A stretch of 64,000 nt of DNA from Chaenocephalus aceratus (lineage: Eukaryota; Chordata; Actinopteri; Perciformes; Channichthyidae), in the NCBI GenBank assembly GCA_023974075.1, contig CM043801.1:24099236-24163235 (forward strand), written 5' to 3'. This document shows positions 1-18,926 of this stretch, in pieces. Position numbers and translations under genes: made by a program. The notes under the pieces were generated by a model. It was not told the DNA's origin. It did no database searches and saw only the letters and a program-made list of their open reading frames with translations. The number at the start of each line of letters is the position of its first letter. Within the stretch, counting starts at the first letter, position 1.

Positions 1-3000
1 GGATGGGATAGGTCAGACTGCCAATGCAAATCTATGATGCTATCTGTTCCTAGTGTCTGTTTCTTTGCGGCATCACCACTGTGTGCTTTTGTTCTTAAAT
101 TAACCACAACACCAGACATTATATCCCTGATAAAAATAAAAAAATATTTTCAAAGGATTGTTTTTTCCCTTTTATTTTCCTCTGTCAGACCGAAAATATA
201 AAATGAAACAAACCCAGCACAAGCTACGGTCGCATAGACAAAAGAGCAATGAAAACAAATGATGCCATGGTTTGTTGCTAGAGGGCTACAAAATAAATGA
301 CTTTTGTTTTGCCTCCAGCTTAGAGCCTTTAAAAACAATTATTATGTACCTATCTGCAAATCTTCTTCCCACATGGGAACAGACCTGTCTAAAATGTGTG
401 TAAATATACCACATTTTCATCATCCATGTTTGTTATTTAATCAAACTCTTCAACATAAGAGCTTTGATATCAATCTTCCTAGTGGTTTTAATGTTGTTTG
501 CATCACACTTTAAGTCATAGCCAATGACTAAAATTACCAAATATTGTAAAACAGCACTTTTAGACAAAAGAGAGGGTGATATCCTAAAATTGAGTGAAAA
601 ATTGGAAGTGGATAACCTCGTGAAAACTAGATTTGACAGTGTTTCTGTTATAACACGAATAGATTGTAGCCTGTGCAGAATCTGGCACATATACTGTAGA
701 CAGCCCCACAACATATGGCTCAATGTTAGTCTTACTTTTTAATTAGCAATCTACTAAGCTGTCTTAGTTATTATGATCACAATTCCATTTTACACCTTCT
801 TTGCATGGATCTTGTAAGTTATTTTAAGCAATATTAGCTGGCAAGAGGTGCTAGCTGCAGGTGTAGCTGCTTCTGCTGTGAGTGAGTTGGTACCAGAAAT
901 AAACATGGGAATAGTAAGTTGTGCACTCAGAGCAAACAGTTCAACTTTTTTTTTACCCAGCATCTTATTTCTGCTTTTTAAAACCTAGCATGTTTATCAT
1001 ATACTAACAGCGCTTCCATTAAAAAGCATTCATTTAGCCACATGTGCTTCAAACCCTTCCATCAGCTTTGTACTTACAACAGGGTGTTTGGAAGCTGACA
1101 TTATTCAATCTTGATCTCCAGGTTGTGATGTCTTTCTGTTGCTGTGTTCTAGAAGCCTGCGAGGCACACAAATGCTGCACAGTGTTCGTGACTACCACCA
1201 GAGGGGGGTAGGGTGGAGACACAGCACTCCAGGTGGGCCGAATTGCACCCCCCTTCAGACACTCTTCCATGTCTTGAAGGGAGGAGGGTACGGTAAATGG
1301 TTCCAGAGCAAATATAGCCTTCCTAACCTCCTGCCTCAAGGATGTAGCCCAAAGGCCAATTGGAAGATTTGAAACAGATGTAAGAAAGAAACTTTTGTGG
1401 GACTCGTGGTGAAACCCTGCTGGATGAAAGCGTTTTCCGTAGCGTGTCGCAGACATTTTTTTTGTTTATTTTTTGGGTATGAACATTTGAACATGTATAG
1501 ACCTGAGAATAAACATTGGTGTGTGTTTCATACTCATTCAATAGTGGGATTGCATTGCCTGAATACCCCTCCAGCTCTTGTCTTGTTTGTTGACAGTATT
1601 AAACAAATGGTCAGAAAGCCCATTACTCAGGGGGGAATGAAGTGAAACGCTATGTGCATGTGTGTTGATATTATGTGTGTGCGCTGTGTGCGTGGCCCCT
1701 CCCTGGCCCTGCAGGTTTCTCTAGGGTTTCTTGTCACCCTGTGTCTCGGAGGTGAGAGTGCGGGTGATAATTGAACACTCCCCGGCACTTTTAACAAATG
1801 TATTGAAAGAAGGAATCGAAAAACCTGTTAATGAGATTTCCCTCCCCAGGCAGTGCTCAGGGTTATTATTCTTGTAATTTTCCTAATCTAATGAGTTACT
1901 CAAAGTTTATTTTCAAATGTATTCCTTCCATTCGCCCTATAGGGCTCCCGTTTTATTAGCCGCTGCTCCTCAGTAGCAAACAAACTTTATTAATAAATCC
2001 ATTTACAATACTTTGGAGGAAGCCCCTACTGAGACTTGAGCAGTACGGATCTTTTAAACCTCACAAATTGTAAGACAGGAACTCATGGAGTACAGTGTAA
2101 AAGATGTAGCAGAACTGGCCCTGTACCAAGCTGCACATCTTTGGGCTTGAGTTTTTTTATTTACCTCACAAGATGGCTCCTGGCTTAGGGAATGGACCAT
2201 GAAAATGGCTGCTCTCTTGTGCCTACAGGGCTCTATATAGATTGGAGTGTTTCATGTGGCAGTTGGGCTGCTGGGATAAACACCCCAGGGGATGTGCTCT
2301 CATTAAGGACAGTAGCCCTGGGCACTTTTGCTCTGCTTCCTGTGGCCACTGACCTCCTTTTCACCCGTGGGCTTGCAGCTCCACCACAGCTCTGCTTCTT
2401 GGTCTCCCTGTCACTCCCAACAATGCCCTGGAGTTGTCACATGACTCGAGTGACTCCTGACCTGCTTGGCCTCCTGAAACCCCTCCCCTCCTGCCGGCGA
2501 GTCCGTTAGAATGATCACACACAGCGTAAGGGTCACATTTGCCCCCCCCCCCCCAAAATGGCAACTATGTCCTTGGGCTTTTGAAGGAAGAATTTTCAGA
2601 GTTGACAGTGTCAAAACATCATGTCAGAAATTGCCTGCCTTATGTGTCATCTTAAAGCAGTACAGCTGCAATATTATTCATGTGGAAAAAGTTTGAGCAA
2701 TATAATAAAACTAAGCATGCCATCTATCATTTAATAGTCACTGAGAGCAAATTAATGATAGAAGGCACCTGTCGTATTGGACCTTTACCTTGAGTTCAAG
2801 CAAATACTTGCTGCTTGAATAGACACGAGCAGAATAATAACATTGCTTCGTCACCGTCCTCCCTAAGCCATTTCTGCAGCCATTTCCTCCATGTGGTGGC
2901 TCATTTTGGCCACAAGACAAACTAGCTTGTGAGAAGCACCTAAAGGTGATCTACGATCCAGACTGAGGTAGTTAATCATTGATCAAAAAACATTACTGTG

Positions 3001-4972
3001 GACTTGGGGCATTATGGTGCTGTGCCTGAAGTGCGCAGAGAAATATCAATAAAAATCCCCCTGATCTTTTTTTTAATTAAAGGCTAAAAGCCTGGTGCTC
3101 TCCGTTGCTGTACTTCAACACAGACTTTAAAGCATTCTCATTTTCATTGTCCATTTAAGAAAATGAAATTAACAACAATTTGTCCCATTTTATAAACAAA
3201 ACATTGTAGTCTTACATTTGCAGTGTCAGTACGTGAAATATATGTTTTCAAGAGGTTGACTGGGGATGGGCCCTGCATAGCTGATTGGTGGATTGAGATA
3301 TCAGACCAGTTCTCATCAGCACTATCCATACTTACACCTCCAGGCAAAACAATTTTGTCCTCCACTAGTAAGCAATTAGATTATATTCAAACACACATAC
3401 ACACAGAGAGTCGCAACAAAACTGTATACTCTCTTTACAGCATTCTCCCTTCCGCCGTATGACACTTGCTTCCTCCATATGTGTGAGTTTTTGTTAACAC
3501 AAGGATGTGAGCAGACACACATAGATACACAGACATACACACCCTGTAGGTATAAGGTTCCAGTTGGTATATCTCTGTCTCTAAGCCCTAGTTTGATGCC
3601 CTAGTCTCATGGTATCCACAACCCCCACTCGTTCTGCATCCCCTCAGGCTTCTATGTGTGTGTTATATGGCTACTGAACCAAGAGGGCATTGTTTCTCTC
3701 CAGCGGGGTTTCATAATTGAACGTTCACATTTATGCACTCATTCAAATGGATACTAAAAGTAAAAGTGAAGCGTGTAACCACGTTCTACAAAAACGAAAC
3801 TCAAGACAGAACTGGAAATGGAGATGTTTGTCTTGAGGTATCATGCATGCTAAACACATTTGTTTGTGAATGCACGTGTAGCACATAATAACATATGCAG
3901 TGATCTGCAGGATTTACACAGGAGGTGCAACCTCCAGTCAGCCTGCATCAGGTTGGGTGTTTCTTGGGCACATGTGTGTAAGTGAAACAGGGAAGAGAAA
4001 AGACAGCGGGCAGCAGGGACAAACCCGTCAGCCACTCAGATCACATCAGGTCTGTCGGGACACATTGGAGCACAGCGAGCCTGATGGGAAATGCCCCCAA
4101 GGGGTGCGAAGCAGGCCAGATGACATACAGGGGCAGGGGCAGGCAAAGAAGGAAGGAAGAATAGAGGATGGCACATCCTGCCTTTAACGCACAATATGTT
4201 CGAATAACATGCATGCAATTGTGAATGGTAACTGTGACTACATTATGTACTAATTATACAGTAACACCATAGCTTCACTGGCGTACACTAACATGCAATC
4301 CTACATACTTCCACCCCCAACACACACAGATGCATGCATGCTCAGTGATATCGCCATAAACATGTAGCCTGGATCTCACACCAGATAACCTACATCTTAA
4401 ACACCATGGCACATATGCTAATGCGAAACGTGAAGGCATGATGTTTATGAGCTGCACACGATGCATATGCTCCTGCGTGTGGGTAAATGCACAGACACGC
4501 TTGGGTACATATGTCCGCGGGGGCAAAATGGGAAATAGACACTTCTCTTCATGCCTGTTTTTTAATTGGGGCATTTATTGTTTTGTGGTGGTGTTTACTT
4601 CATTAAATTAAGGCACATTTAAAAAAAATGCAGCATGTTTCAAGGTTTATATAAGCAAAATGATGCTTTCAGCCATTAAGTTGCTAATTAACATATCTTT
4701 ATGACTGTGGGATATGCCAGTTGAAGATGCTTTTACATTTTCACACTAATCAACTTGACTTTAACATGTTGGGCTTCAGTTTGATTTGCTTTCATCACAA
4801 ATATTGTTTCCCCCCCTGGCTGTGTGTGTCTGCATGTGTATTTCAGTGGAGCTGCGTTAGTGTATGTGTGCATGTGGCCGTGTGTTCACTTCTGTGCTAC
4901 TGTTAGTTGTCCATGGCACCGTCATGTCACCCGAACGGTTCTCTTTCTTAGTAAATCACAATGCTTGTGTGA

Positions 4973-4978
<6 letters not shown>
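1..4978. other. Intergenic, no gene recognised
   Basis: I see no coding exon on either strand. All open frames are short, lack splice-site support and resemble no family I know. Landmarks are a poly-C run near 2541-2554 and moderately GC-balanced, low-repeat sequence at about 1690-2010. The latter reads like conserved non-coding DNA, but this cannot be shown from one genome. The stretch lies downstream of kctd1, which is transcribed towards it. Confidence 0.5.

Positions 4979-5014
<36 letters not shown>
4979..5014. repeat. (GT)n microsatellite
   Basis: Uninterrupted GT dinucleotides, about 18 units, flanked by imperfect GT and GA repeats up to about 5030. Confidence 0.95.
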
Positions 5015-5016
<2 letters not shown>

Positions 5017-7034
5017 CTGTGTGTGAGAGAGCGGAGGGGGGTGCTACAAGGACAACATGAACTAATGTTGAATATTCCGTATTGGTTTTACTGTAATTCT
5101 TTTCTAATTCTTAGTTTATTCAATTTCATCTCCTTGAGGCTGGTAGGTATGGAAATTAGGTCTGTTCTTTTTCTCCCCCTTTTCTTTTTTTCTTTTTTTG
5201 CCTGTGTAAATTGCAGCTATCACCTCAAGCCTTTTGAACAAGATTACCCAGATGGCCTTGCGTGGTGTGCCTGAAGTTTTATTTTCCTCCTTTGCCTGCT
5301 TTTCCTTCTTGGCTGCAGGGGAAAGGAGAGGGAGTTGGGAAGCCTCCTGAAGACTCTGGGCGAGGCCAGGAGGCAGCAGCTGTGGCAAAGAGAGATCTGG
5401 GGGAAGAAGAAGAGCTGGGGAGGGAACGCTTGGGGGTGGATGAGGCTGGTGCAGGGGGCGTTGTTGTGTGTATGTGTGTGTGAAAGGAAGGGGCACTAAA
5501 AACTAAAGATGAGAACACCAGCTATTATGAACACTACCCCCTACCTGGCTTAGCTGTCAAGGGGACCGGAATAACCCTTGGAGTACTCAAAGAAGAGGGG
5601 GCTGGTGTAGTGGGTACGTTCTGGATGGGAATAGGAAGAACTTGGGGGGTGCGTACCTGAACATGTGTCTGGAGAAAGGTGTTGTTTGCAGATACAGCCA
5701 ACTGTGTTCCAGTGTAAACATGACATTACCACATCACCAGTCACTTTAGCAATACTTACAATTCAGAGAGCTAGAATCATACCCTCATATTCCAGGGTGT
5801 TGGTGAAAAGCATGATAAATAGCAACCTCCTGCCCAGGTGATCATTGTTGTGCGGATGGTCGGATTTGTCATTTGGTTTCCCCTCACCGTGCCCTGGACA
5901 TAATCTGCTACTGGTTTTCTGTCTCGAGGCAGAATATGATTTTAATACATTAAGGTGGCGCAGAGATAGAAAATTATGCAGAGTTAAAGTGTTCACCTGT
6001 TTATTATTCTAACATGCAACAGCCTCCATCCACACTAATCTCTAAAAGAACACACCAACACCCAGATTGCTGATCTTGGCTTGGAGGCAAGAGTGAGAGG
6101 AGATTTTCACCTGAGATAAGGTGAGGAGCGGAGCAGGAGGGGCAGGTGCTGCATATATCACTTACATAATACATATATTTAGAAAAGTAGGATATTGGTA
6201 TAGGAAAACTGATGGAAGACCGTGATCTTCCACTCCTTCCTTCAAACACAACCATCCAGAAGATCTGCATTTTATTTAGGGCACACACAGGTGTAGTGAT
6301 TTTGAATATAGTTGTTTACAGGTCTGATATACAACACATATCTCAGCATTTAACCCTTATGGCCAGCTTTTTCCTAACATTGAAGTGTGTTGTTGGATCA
6401 AAATCCCCGTGTTTTATTACCCAACAGCTTTTCAGATGCTGCTGCCAAAGTGTCAATAGTCGCCTATCACTGTTTGTCTTCACTCCCTCCATGTGTTTGT
6501 TTTGTTAAGGTTTTGCTTTCCATCATAATGAATCACTTTTTTTTCATCTTGTTCTTATTTATTCTCATGGCTGGAGGTAGAATGTGGTGGTTGATGAGGG
6601 GCTGAAATGAACTGAGCCTTAGCCTTAGCCCGGGGGCTGGCGCATATCTTAGCATAAGTGATGGCCGACCTGAGGGCTTGAGCCTAGCTGAGAGCGCCCT
6701 CAGGACAGCAACTCTGACAGATCATGTATTTATAGGTCTGTTGAAAGACCTCTATTGTGTCCCACATAGCCTCGGAGCATGTCTGTCCTCTGTATTATAA
6801 TAAAGCCGCTGGCCTTACCACTATGATGGATGGGTGGCCCTCGAATGGCAAGCTCCAGAATCATTAGAGCACTCCTAACATGCAGGTCTGCCCATGTGAA
6901 AGGCTGGAGAAGGGAGGGGCACTACCGGTGAGCAACACAGTATACAGTTGAGACCTTTTAATCAAGGATAGGTAGCCCTTATTAATTCTCAGCCAAGAGA
7001 GGGAGGGAGTAAAAGAAAGGAGGAAGGGAGGGAG
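5015..7034. other. Intergenic, no gene recognised
   Basis: No coding exon seen. The longest open frame (minus strand, 5116-5496) is proline/lysine low complexity translated from purine- and pyrimidine-rich DNA and is not credible as a gene. A purine-rich tract (AGGG-type) at about 6978-7038 precedes the duplicated block that follows. Confidence 0.45.
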
Positions 7035-7049
7035 GGGGCAAGTTTGCTG

Positions 7050-7150
7050 GTGTGTTTGCCAAAGGACACATTTGCAATTATCTCAATGGCTTAAAACGGC
7101 CTCCAGGCTTTTTCAATACAGGTTACAATGAGGCACCTATAGCATTTACA
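7050..7150 (+). repeat. Diverged duplicated block, copy 1
   Basis: This roughly 100-bp segment closely resembles 9525-9615 in the same orientation. Shared words include CACATTT, AATTATCT, GGCTTTTTCAATA and GGCACCTA in the same order and spacing. A purine-rich tract lies just upstream of each copy. Both copies happen to keep an open frame, but the differences include many non-synonymous changes, so I read this as duplicated non-coding DNA (an enhancer-like element or an old repeat), not a gene. Confidence 0.55.
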
Positions 7151-7842
7151 GGCAGCTCCACTGGTCAGATTTCATTGCTGCATTTCAGTAAAGCCTGCAT
7201 TCCATCACAGCTCCACCGAGCCGTTCAGAGTCAATGTCAAATATGCCACAATGAAAGTAAAACTGAGCACCACATGTATATATAAGGATGTTTTTTGGAG
7301 AAACTATTTTAAAAAAACAGAAAAGAAAAACAGAACTTACTTGAATATGCTCTGCAGCCCTCCCCCAAAAAACGACTTGACTTTTCTGTGCCTTAAGCCT
7401 CACAAGCAGAGTGGTGTTTGAGCTGTTTCCCAATCTCATGTTCTACTGTTACCTCTGGAGTAGAATATAAATGATTCCCTCTCAGTGTACAGTGTATGCC
7501 AAGGGGCCTGCAGCGACCATAGTCCGGTCTAAAATTCCTCACTGCAAGCACACCATAACTCAAGGCCTGACTGATAAATAAACAATGGAAACTGCAGCAT
7601 ATTGTGCAGCACTACCACAAATCCTCCACTTGGAGCACTGTCACATATTACAGCCCAATCACCACGAGGTAAGTACAGCATTTGATGAAGTTTGGTGTAA
7701 AACTTTTGACAAAAGAGGCAAGTAAAGTGTAGCCGTTCTGCTGCGTGGTGCATGATACATGGACTTAATTCAAAGTAAAGATTTACATTGCAACTAGGGT
7801 GTATAACCATCACCTTCTCTTTTACTTTATTTTTTACACAAG
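7151..7842. other. Intergenic, no gene recognised
   Basis: No coding exon, RNA gene or clear repeat recognised. Confidence 0.4.
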
Positions 7843-7951
7843 GGGAATGTCATTTTCGAACCTGAGACCTGAAAAACAGGCTTGGGGTTAAAGTCCTGAG
7901 TATCTGCCCCGAGCCTGTTTTCCAGGTCTCAGGCTCGAAAATGACATTCCC
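7843..7951. repeat. 45-bp inverted repeat at the end of a TTAA-type element
   Basis: Arms 7843-7887 and 7907-7951 are reverse complements with 3 mismatches in 45 and a 19-bp loop. Each arm contains the hairpin-forming CCTG...CAGG terminal segment of the element at 7843-8715. The element's 3' end is thus duplicated in inverted orientation. Confidence 0.9.
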
Positions 7952-8715
7952 AGAACAAATCACCATAACTACACTTCTAAAAGGAGAAAATTAATAATCT
8001 TTGTTCTCAAAGCAATGATAAACCTGTGAGTTGGATGTAGAAAAGTGAGAATCAATATAGATTTATTTTTATTTTTAAAGTAAATTCAGATTGAACATGT
8101 AAATTATTGTGTCCGTCCAAAAAAAACACATTACTTATAGTGAAAACCACCCTTGAATGATGGGATGGTAGACTAAAAGCTTTAGGAATCCAAACTATAA
8201 CATATAATAAGTACTCTGTATCAAGATTGATGCAAAACAAGTGAAATTTGACCTTTTTAGAGAGATTTAGCAAAAAAAAAACACTTTAGGTGGATTTGAC
8301 CTATCCATAAGGTGAGCATATCTCCGTGTTTTGCTACCTAAAGTTACGTCGTGTGTTGTCTGTATTCGCTTCCCCTGTCGCGAGTTCTAATCGCTCAGTG
8401 ATGATACTTATATTTCTATAATCTGTGGAATTTCAGGATGTTAGCTAAGCTTGTTTGTGCAGATCCAATTAATATATCGATCGGTATAGCTAGAGTTCTG
8501 TGCTCTGCTTTAGCATGTTTTTGCTCAGGGCTCATTTAGACCCTTCTTGTGAGACTTGTGTTTTTGGTTCGGTAAAAATGGTTCGTATCATCAGTTAGCT
8601 GAGTTTCTTCCCGTTAGGAGGGTATGACACATTTATAGATTTTTAATATTAAGAAGCACAGTGACAGTGTTGTGAAAAAAAGGACCCGCCGAAGGGGTCT
8701 TTGGAGCTTAACAGG
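7843..8715 (-). mobile_element. Non-autonomous TTAA-type DNA transposon, copy 1
   Basis: Read on the minus strand, the element starts CCTGTTAAGCTCC directly after TTAA (8716-8719), with a GGACC-type hairpin next to that end. It is collinear with 38760-39400, whose far end is GGGGCTTAACAGG followed by TTAA. The two ends together define short terminal inverted repeats (CCTGTTAAGC) and a TTAA target, as in piggyBac-like elements. No transposase is present. The open frames in the two copies resemble each other only because the DNA does. The 3' end of this copy is rearranged into the inverted repeat at 7843-7951. Confidence 0.7.
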
Positions 8716-8719
8716 TTAA

Positions 8720-9404
8720 AAATCCTTAAAAGTGGTGTGGAGGTACTATTTAGGAGTCCCAGAAACTATATTAGAAAATTAGGAGATACATGGTGTGACT
8801 GTCAGAAGGTAGTTCTCAGCTTTTTTTAATGTTGTAATTTGGTCATTTAGCCTTCCACTTCTATTCTCACTATGTGTGTGCTGCTCCCAGAATATCTTGT
8901 AAGGCCACGCTGACAAAACCACCATCAAAGCTTACTAGGTTACAATCTGTTAAACATTAAAAGTGGATTATTACAAGTTGCCTTGGGCTCCTACAAAATA
9001 AAAAACTTGGGGGACGTTAAGGATTGTGTTAATGTGGTACTGCAGAAACAAAAGCAAAAGGGATTTTTCTACAGCCTTCTCCTTAAGTAAGTTCAAGCCC
9101 AAGAACCCATCAATACAGGTTACATTTTTTATATTAAGACATTATTCTATAACTCAAGCAAAGCCACTGTGACGTATTATTCTACTAGCGAGTGTCCATT
9201 TGAGATATTATCCTACCAGCAATTGTCCATCTAAGAACATTTAAATCCCCAACGACTGTGCACGCATTCATCACACAGATTAACTAATTTCCCCACTAGG
9301 AATAATGGCTAGAAATATGTGGCCATTATATTATAATAAAGGTATTTATGAGCCTTCAATCTCACAGCCTCACTATGAGATATCTTTGAACATTTGAAAT
9401 CAGC
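8720..9404. other. Intergenic, no gene recognised
   Basis: AT-rich non-coding sequence; no exon or known repeat recognised. Confidence 0.4.
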
Positions 9405-9414
9405 TCCAGAGGCT

Positions 9415-9505
9415 TTGGGAGGGGGAGGAATGGAAGAGAGCGAGGGTGAGAGGGAGAGAGACAGAGAGCGGGTGAGAAAGAGAGAGAGAAAAGGTAAGGG
9501 AGAGA
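9415..9505. repeat. GA-rich simple repeat
   Basis: Purine-only stretch dominated by GAGAGA and GGGAGG words just upstream of the second duplicated block, mirroring the purine tract upstream of the first block near 6980-7038. Confidence 0.8.
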
Positions 9506-9524
9506 TGTGGGAGTTGTGTTTTGC

Positions 9525-9615
9525 TTTTTTGCCACGGGTCACATTTATAATTATCTTGCTGGCATAAAATGGCCAAGGGGCTTTTTCAATAAAGGTAGGT
9601 GGCACCTACAGTACA
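9525..9615 (+). repeat. Diverged duplicated block, copy 2
   Basis: Partner of 7050-7150, with the same order of shared words and the same purine-rich neighbour upstream. It lies about 2.4 kb from the first copy in direct orientation. Confidence 0.55.
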
Positions 9616-12335
9616 GCATATTACCTACAGATCAACACAGAACAAGAGAGGGGACTGCCGAGAGAATAGGACTACATCCAGAGTATAAAGTGTATCATCT
9701 TATAAGTGTATTTAGTTAGGACATTCATTAGGAACAGGAGCCACTGCTTGCACGGCGCTTTAAAGAAGTGAGCATCGTGAGGGCTGATGATTTGAAGACG
9801 AGGTGAATGAGTCCATCCGCTGACCTTCACTAGTGGTGAGTAAGCAGAGCCTGAGGAGCGAGGGAAAGATGGCCACGGCCACTTTCTCCAGGCCCTACTC
9901 TGCCTTTTGATGACTGGAAATAATCACTAGCGAGAAAGCGAGTGAGAGAGACATGATCACAGACACACCAGAGAAAAGAGGAGGATCTCAAATTACTTTA
10001 TTCTCCTCCAAAACCCCCTGTCCTCTAAAGGACTGGAAGTCAGCCTCTTAATGCCATTCATCTTTTCTCCAACAGGCTGTGACCGCAGAGGAGGATATCT
10101 CTAATTCCTTTTCAAGTTACTGTGAGTCCAGGAAGTGAGAAGAGAGAGGGCTGGACAGAGTCTCATTATATCAGGCTGCCCCACAGGTATCACACTTACA
10201 AATCACAAAGGGTGCTGCATTTTCAACTAAACACATGTCCATTCTCTCTTACACCACCCTTAACAGTATTTTATTTTAGGAAAGCAATGCTTATTTTTTA
10301 TGGACAACCATTGGGGAACTTTCCACCCTGACACACTATATCTTCATTCTTACATAACTGTCATTGATATGTATTATAGGAATGTTGGTAATAACGCGTA
10401 TTCGCTTTCATGCTGAGAGTTGATGCTATTAAAGGATTGTTATCACTTTCAAGTATAAATTATATCATCTCCCTATTTAACTCTTGGCAAGACAAATTAT
10501 ATTTTCCCATAAAATTCCTATAAAGTCTTTGCAATTGATTAACTAGCCTTTCATATGTTGCTCATTTAAAATAATTAATAGTCAAAGAATGTGTGGAATG
10601 ATTGTTTCTCCTTGTTTTAAATACCCATCAGTGATATACCGCCTTCAACAACTGAGTCCTGAGTTGACATTTTTGGAGTCTTTGGAGTGTTGATGTGTTG
10701 GATGCTTGCTCCATGAATACTTTGATTTTATGATTGAGAGCGAAGCATTGCCGTGTACCACTCACAGTTGCACCTCTAGCCTATGAGAATAACAGTCAGT
10801 CAGAAGGGAATCTGGGGCAAAGAGGCCTGAAATGGAGACATATAGCATAAACCGTAGATAGCCAAAGAAAGTGGAGATTCTGCCAAAAGGGATGAAGACA
10901 AGACGACAGGGCTCCGTGTGGGATTTCACTTTGGATTTTGGCCCTGCAGGGATATGTGGAAGCACAACTGACAGGACTTGCGTGGAGAAGTCGGCTCTAT
11001 TCAATATAACTAAGTAAAGAATGCCCCATGTAGTCACTGCTGCACCAGCATAAATCCTCCAAGGAAAAGTGCCTTGGTAAAGTTAGCTCTACCTTTTTGT
11101 AGGGAGCTAACATACTACATTATGTAAAAGCAGTTTTTTGGCACTGAACACACTCAGGATGCTAAAAAGGATTTTAAGATGTAGGATAAATTCAAATTTA
11201 AGGAATAATTATCTAACCATGCAGACTTGTTAAAGCACTCCCTACAGCGATGTAAAACAGCGAACAGACACCATGACAACTGTAGTTGAGATTTATTTCA
11301 CATTTTGTGCTACATTCCTCTTTACTCAAATCTAGGGAGCGTAGGTGGGTCAGTCATCTTAGAAATACTTTATATCCAACTTCATATCAATATGTGCTAC
11401 GAGTAAAAGTGACCTTGGAGTGGGTAGTACGATAAGCTTTAATCTGTTCAGTCTTGTCCAGGCAACACATTTGTTTTAAAAAGATTAAATGTAAAAAACA
11501 CTAACACATATACAATGAAGAGTTTACAGGTCATGACTCAGAGGAATATTATGATCCAATTAAATGATCCCTAAAGTAGCACATGGGGGCTAGTATTCAT
11601 ACTCCCCAATGAGGCCAATGCTGTGATATTATAATTTACTAAATTATTTTATTTTCTGCGAATAGAAACGTATCTTAGAGGTTTAACTTTGATGGCACTA
11701 ATGTCAACTATATGTCATGGCATAATCAAAAAAATAACTTTCAAGTAAAAAAAAAAAAAACACTTCATTGGTATCACAATATTCAACATCATGTGATTTG
11801 TGAAAAATTATGCTTTGTTGAAACTAACTGTTTATGACAACTGAGACATTCTGTATTGTCACATATTAGTGACCTTTTTACAGCAAGGGATAAAAACAGA
11901 CTTAGCCAATTTGCCAGTGAGACATCAAAACCAAGTCACTGGTGACACGTAATGCCACATACTACATAAGAAATAAAAGCCTTTTTTAAATTTATATGGG
12001 TATAATAGAAATCATATTCAACCTAATGTAGGCTCCAAGTTTTAAAACAAACTTTGTTTTGGGATCTACTGTAAATAAATCCCTTTTTAAATTGGTTTAT
12101 GGGGGGCTAGACATTCAAAAATGTCCTTGCAATCTCAAACTTATCAAATGTCTTGTCTCTTCTTATGGCAAAAAATCTCCTGTTGCATTTCATTTTTATT
12201 TTAGATGGTTCTCAAGTTTAAGAAAACAAAAACATCAACAAGGAAACGAAGAAAAAGTGAGTCCTCAGAGCTCTGCAGCTTCAAGCGTTTGGCTGCCACA
12301 GAAAAGTCTAGCACCTCCTGCTGCTCGGGAAGTTT
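9616..12335. other. Downstream flank and possible 3' UTR of kctd1
   Basis: No coding exon. kctd1 is read leftwards and stops at 12336, so the 3' UTR must extend into this stretch. Minus-strand AATAAA signals occur at 12200-12195 (about 136 bp after the stop) and about 11297-11292. Which is used cannot be decided from sequence. An AT-rich segment at about 10440-10620 is a weak candidate for conserved non-coding DNA. Confidence 0.45.
12195..12200 (-). terminator. Candidate kctd1 polyadenylation signal
   Basis: AATAAA on the minus strand 136 bp past the kctd1 stop. It is the nearest canonical hexamer, but AT-rich surroundings make chance occurrence likely. Confidence 0.3.

Positions 12336-18926
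<6,591 letters not shown>

Noticed and set aside
5116..5496. Proline/lysine-rich open frame on minus
   Set aside because: Low-complexity translation of purine/pyrimidine-rich DNA; overlapping frames on both strands are equally open.
8052..8273. Open frame on minus resembling the one at 38954-39226 (LSKKVK.HLFC.NLDT.YLLYV)
   Set aside because: The likeness follows from both lying in copies of the same TTAA-type element. Frames are short, start in different contexts and show no family signature, so I do not call a gene.
7052..9719. Possible small protein shared by the two duplicated blocks (GHI.NYL.G.K.P.GFFN)
   Set aside because: Most differences between the copies change the amino acid and several are two-base changes within one codon; there is no purifying signal for protein.
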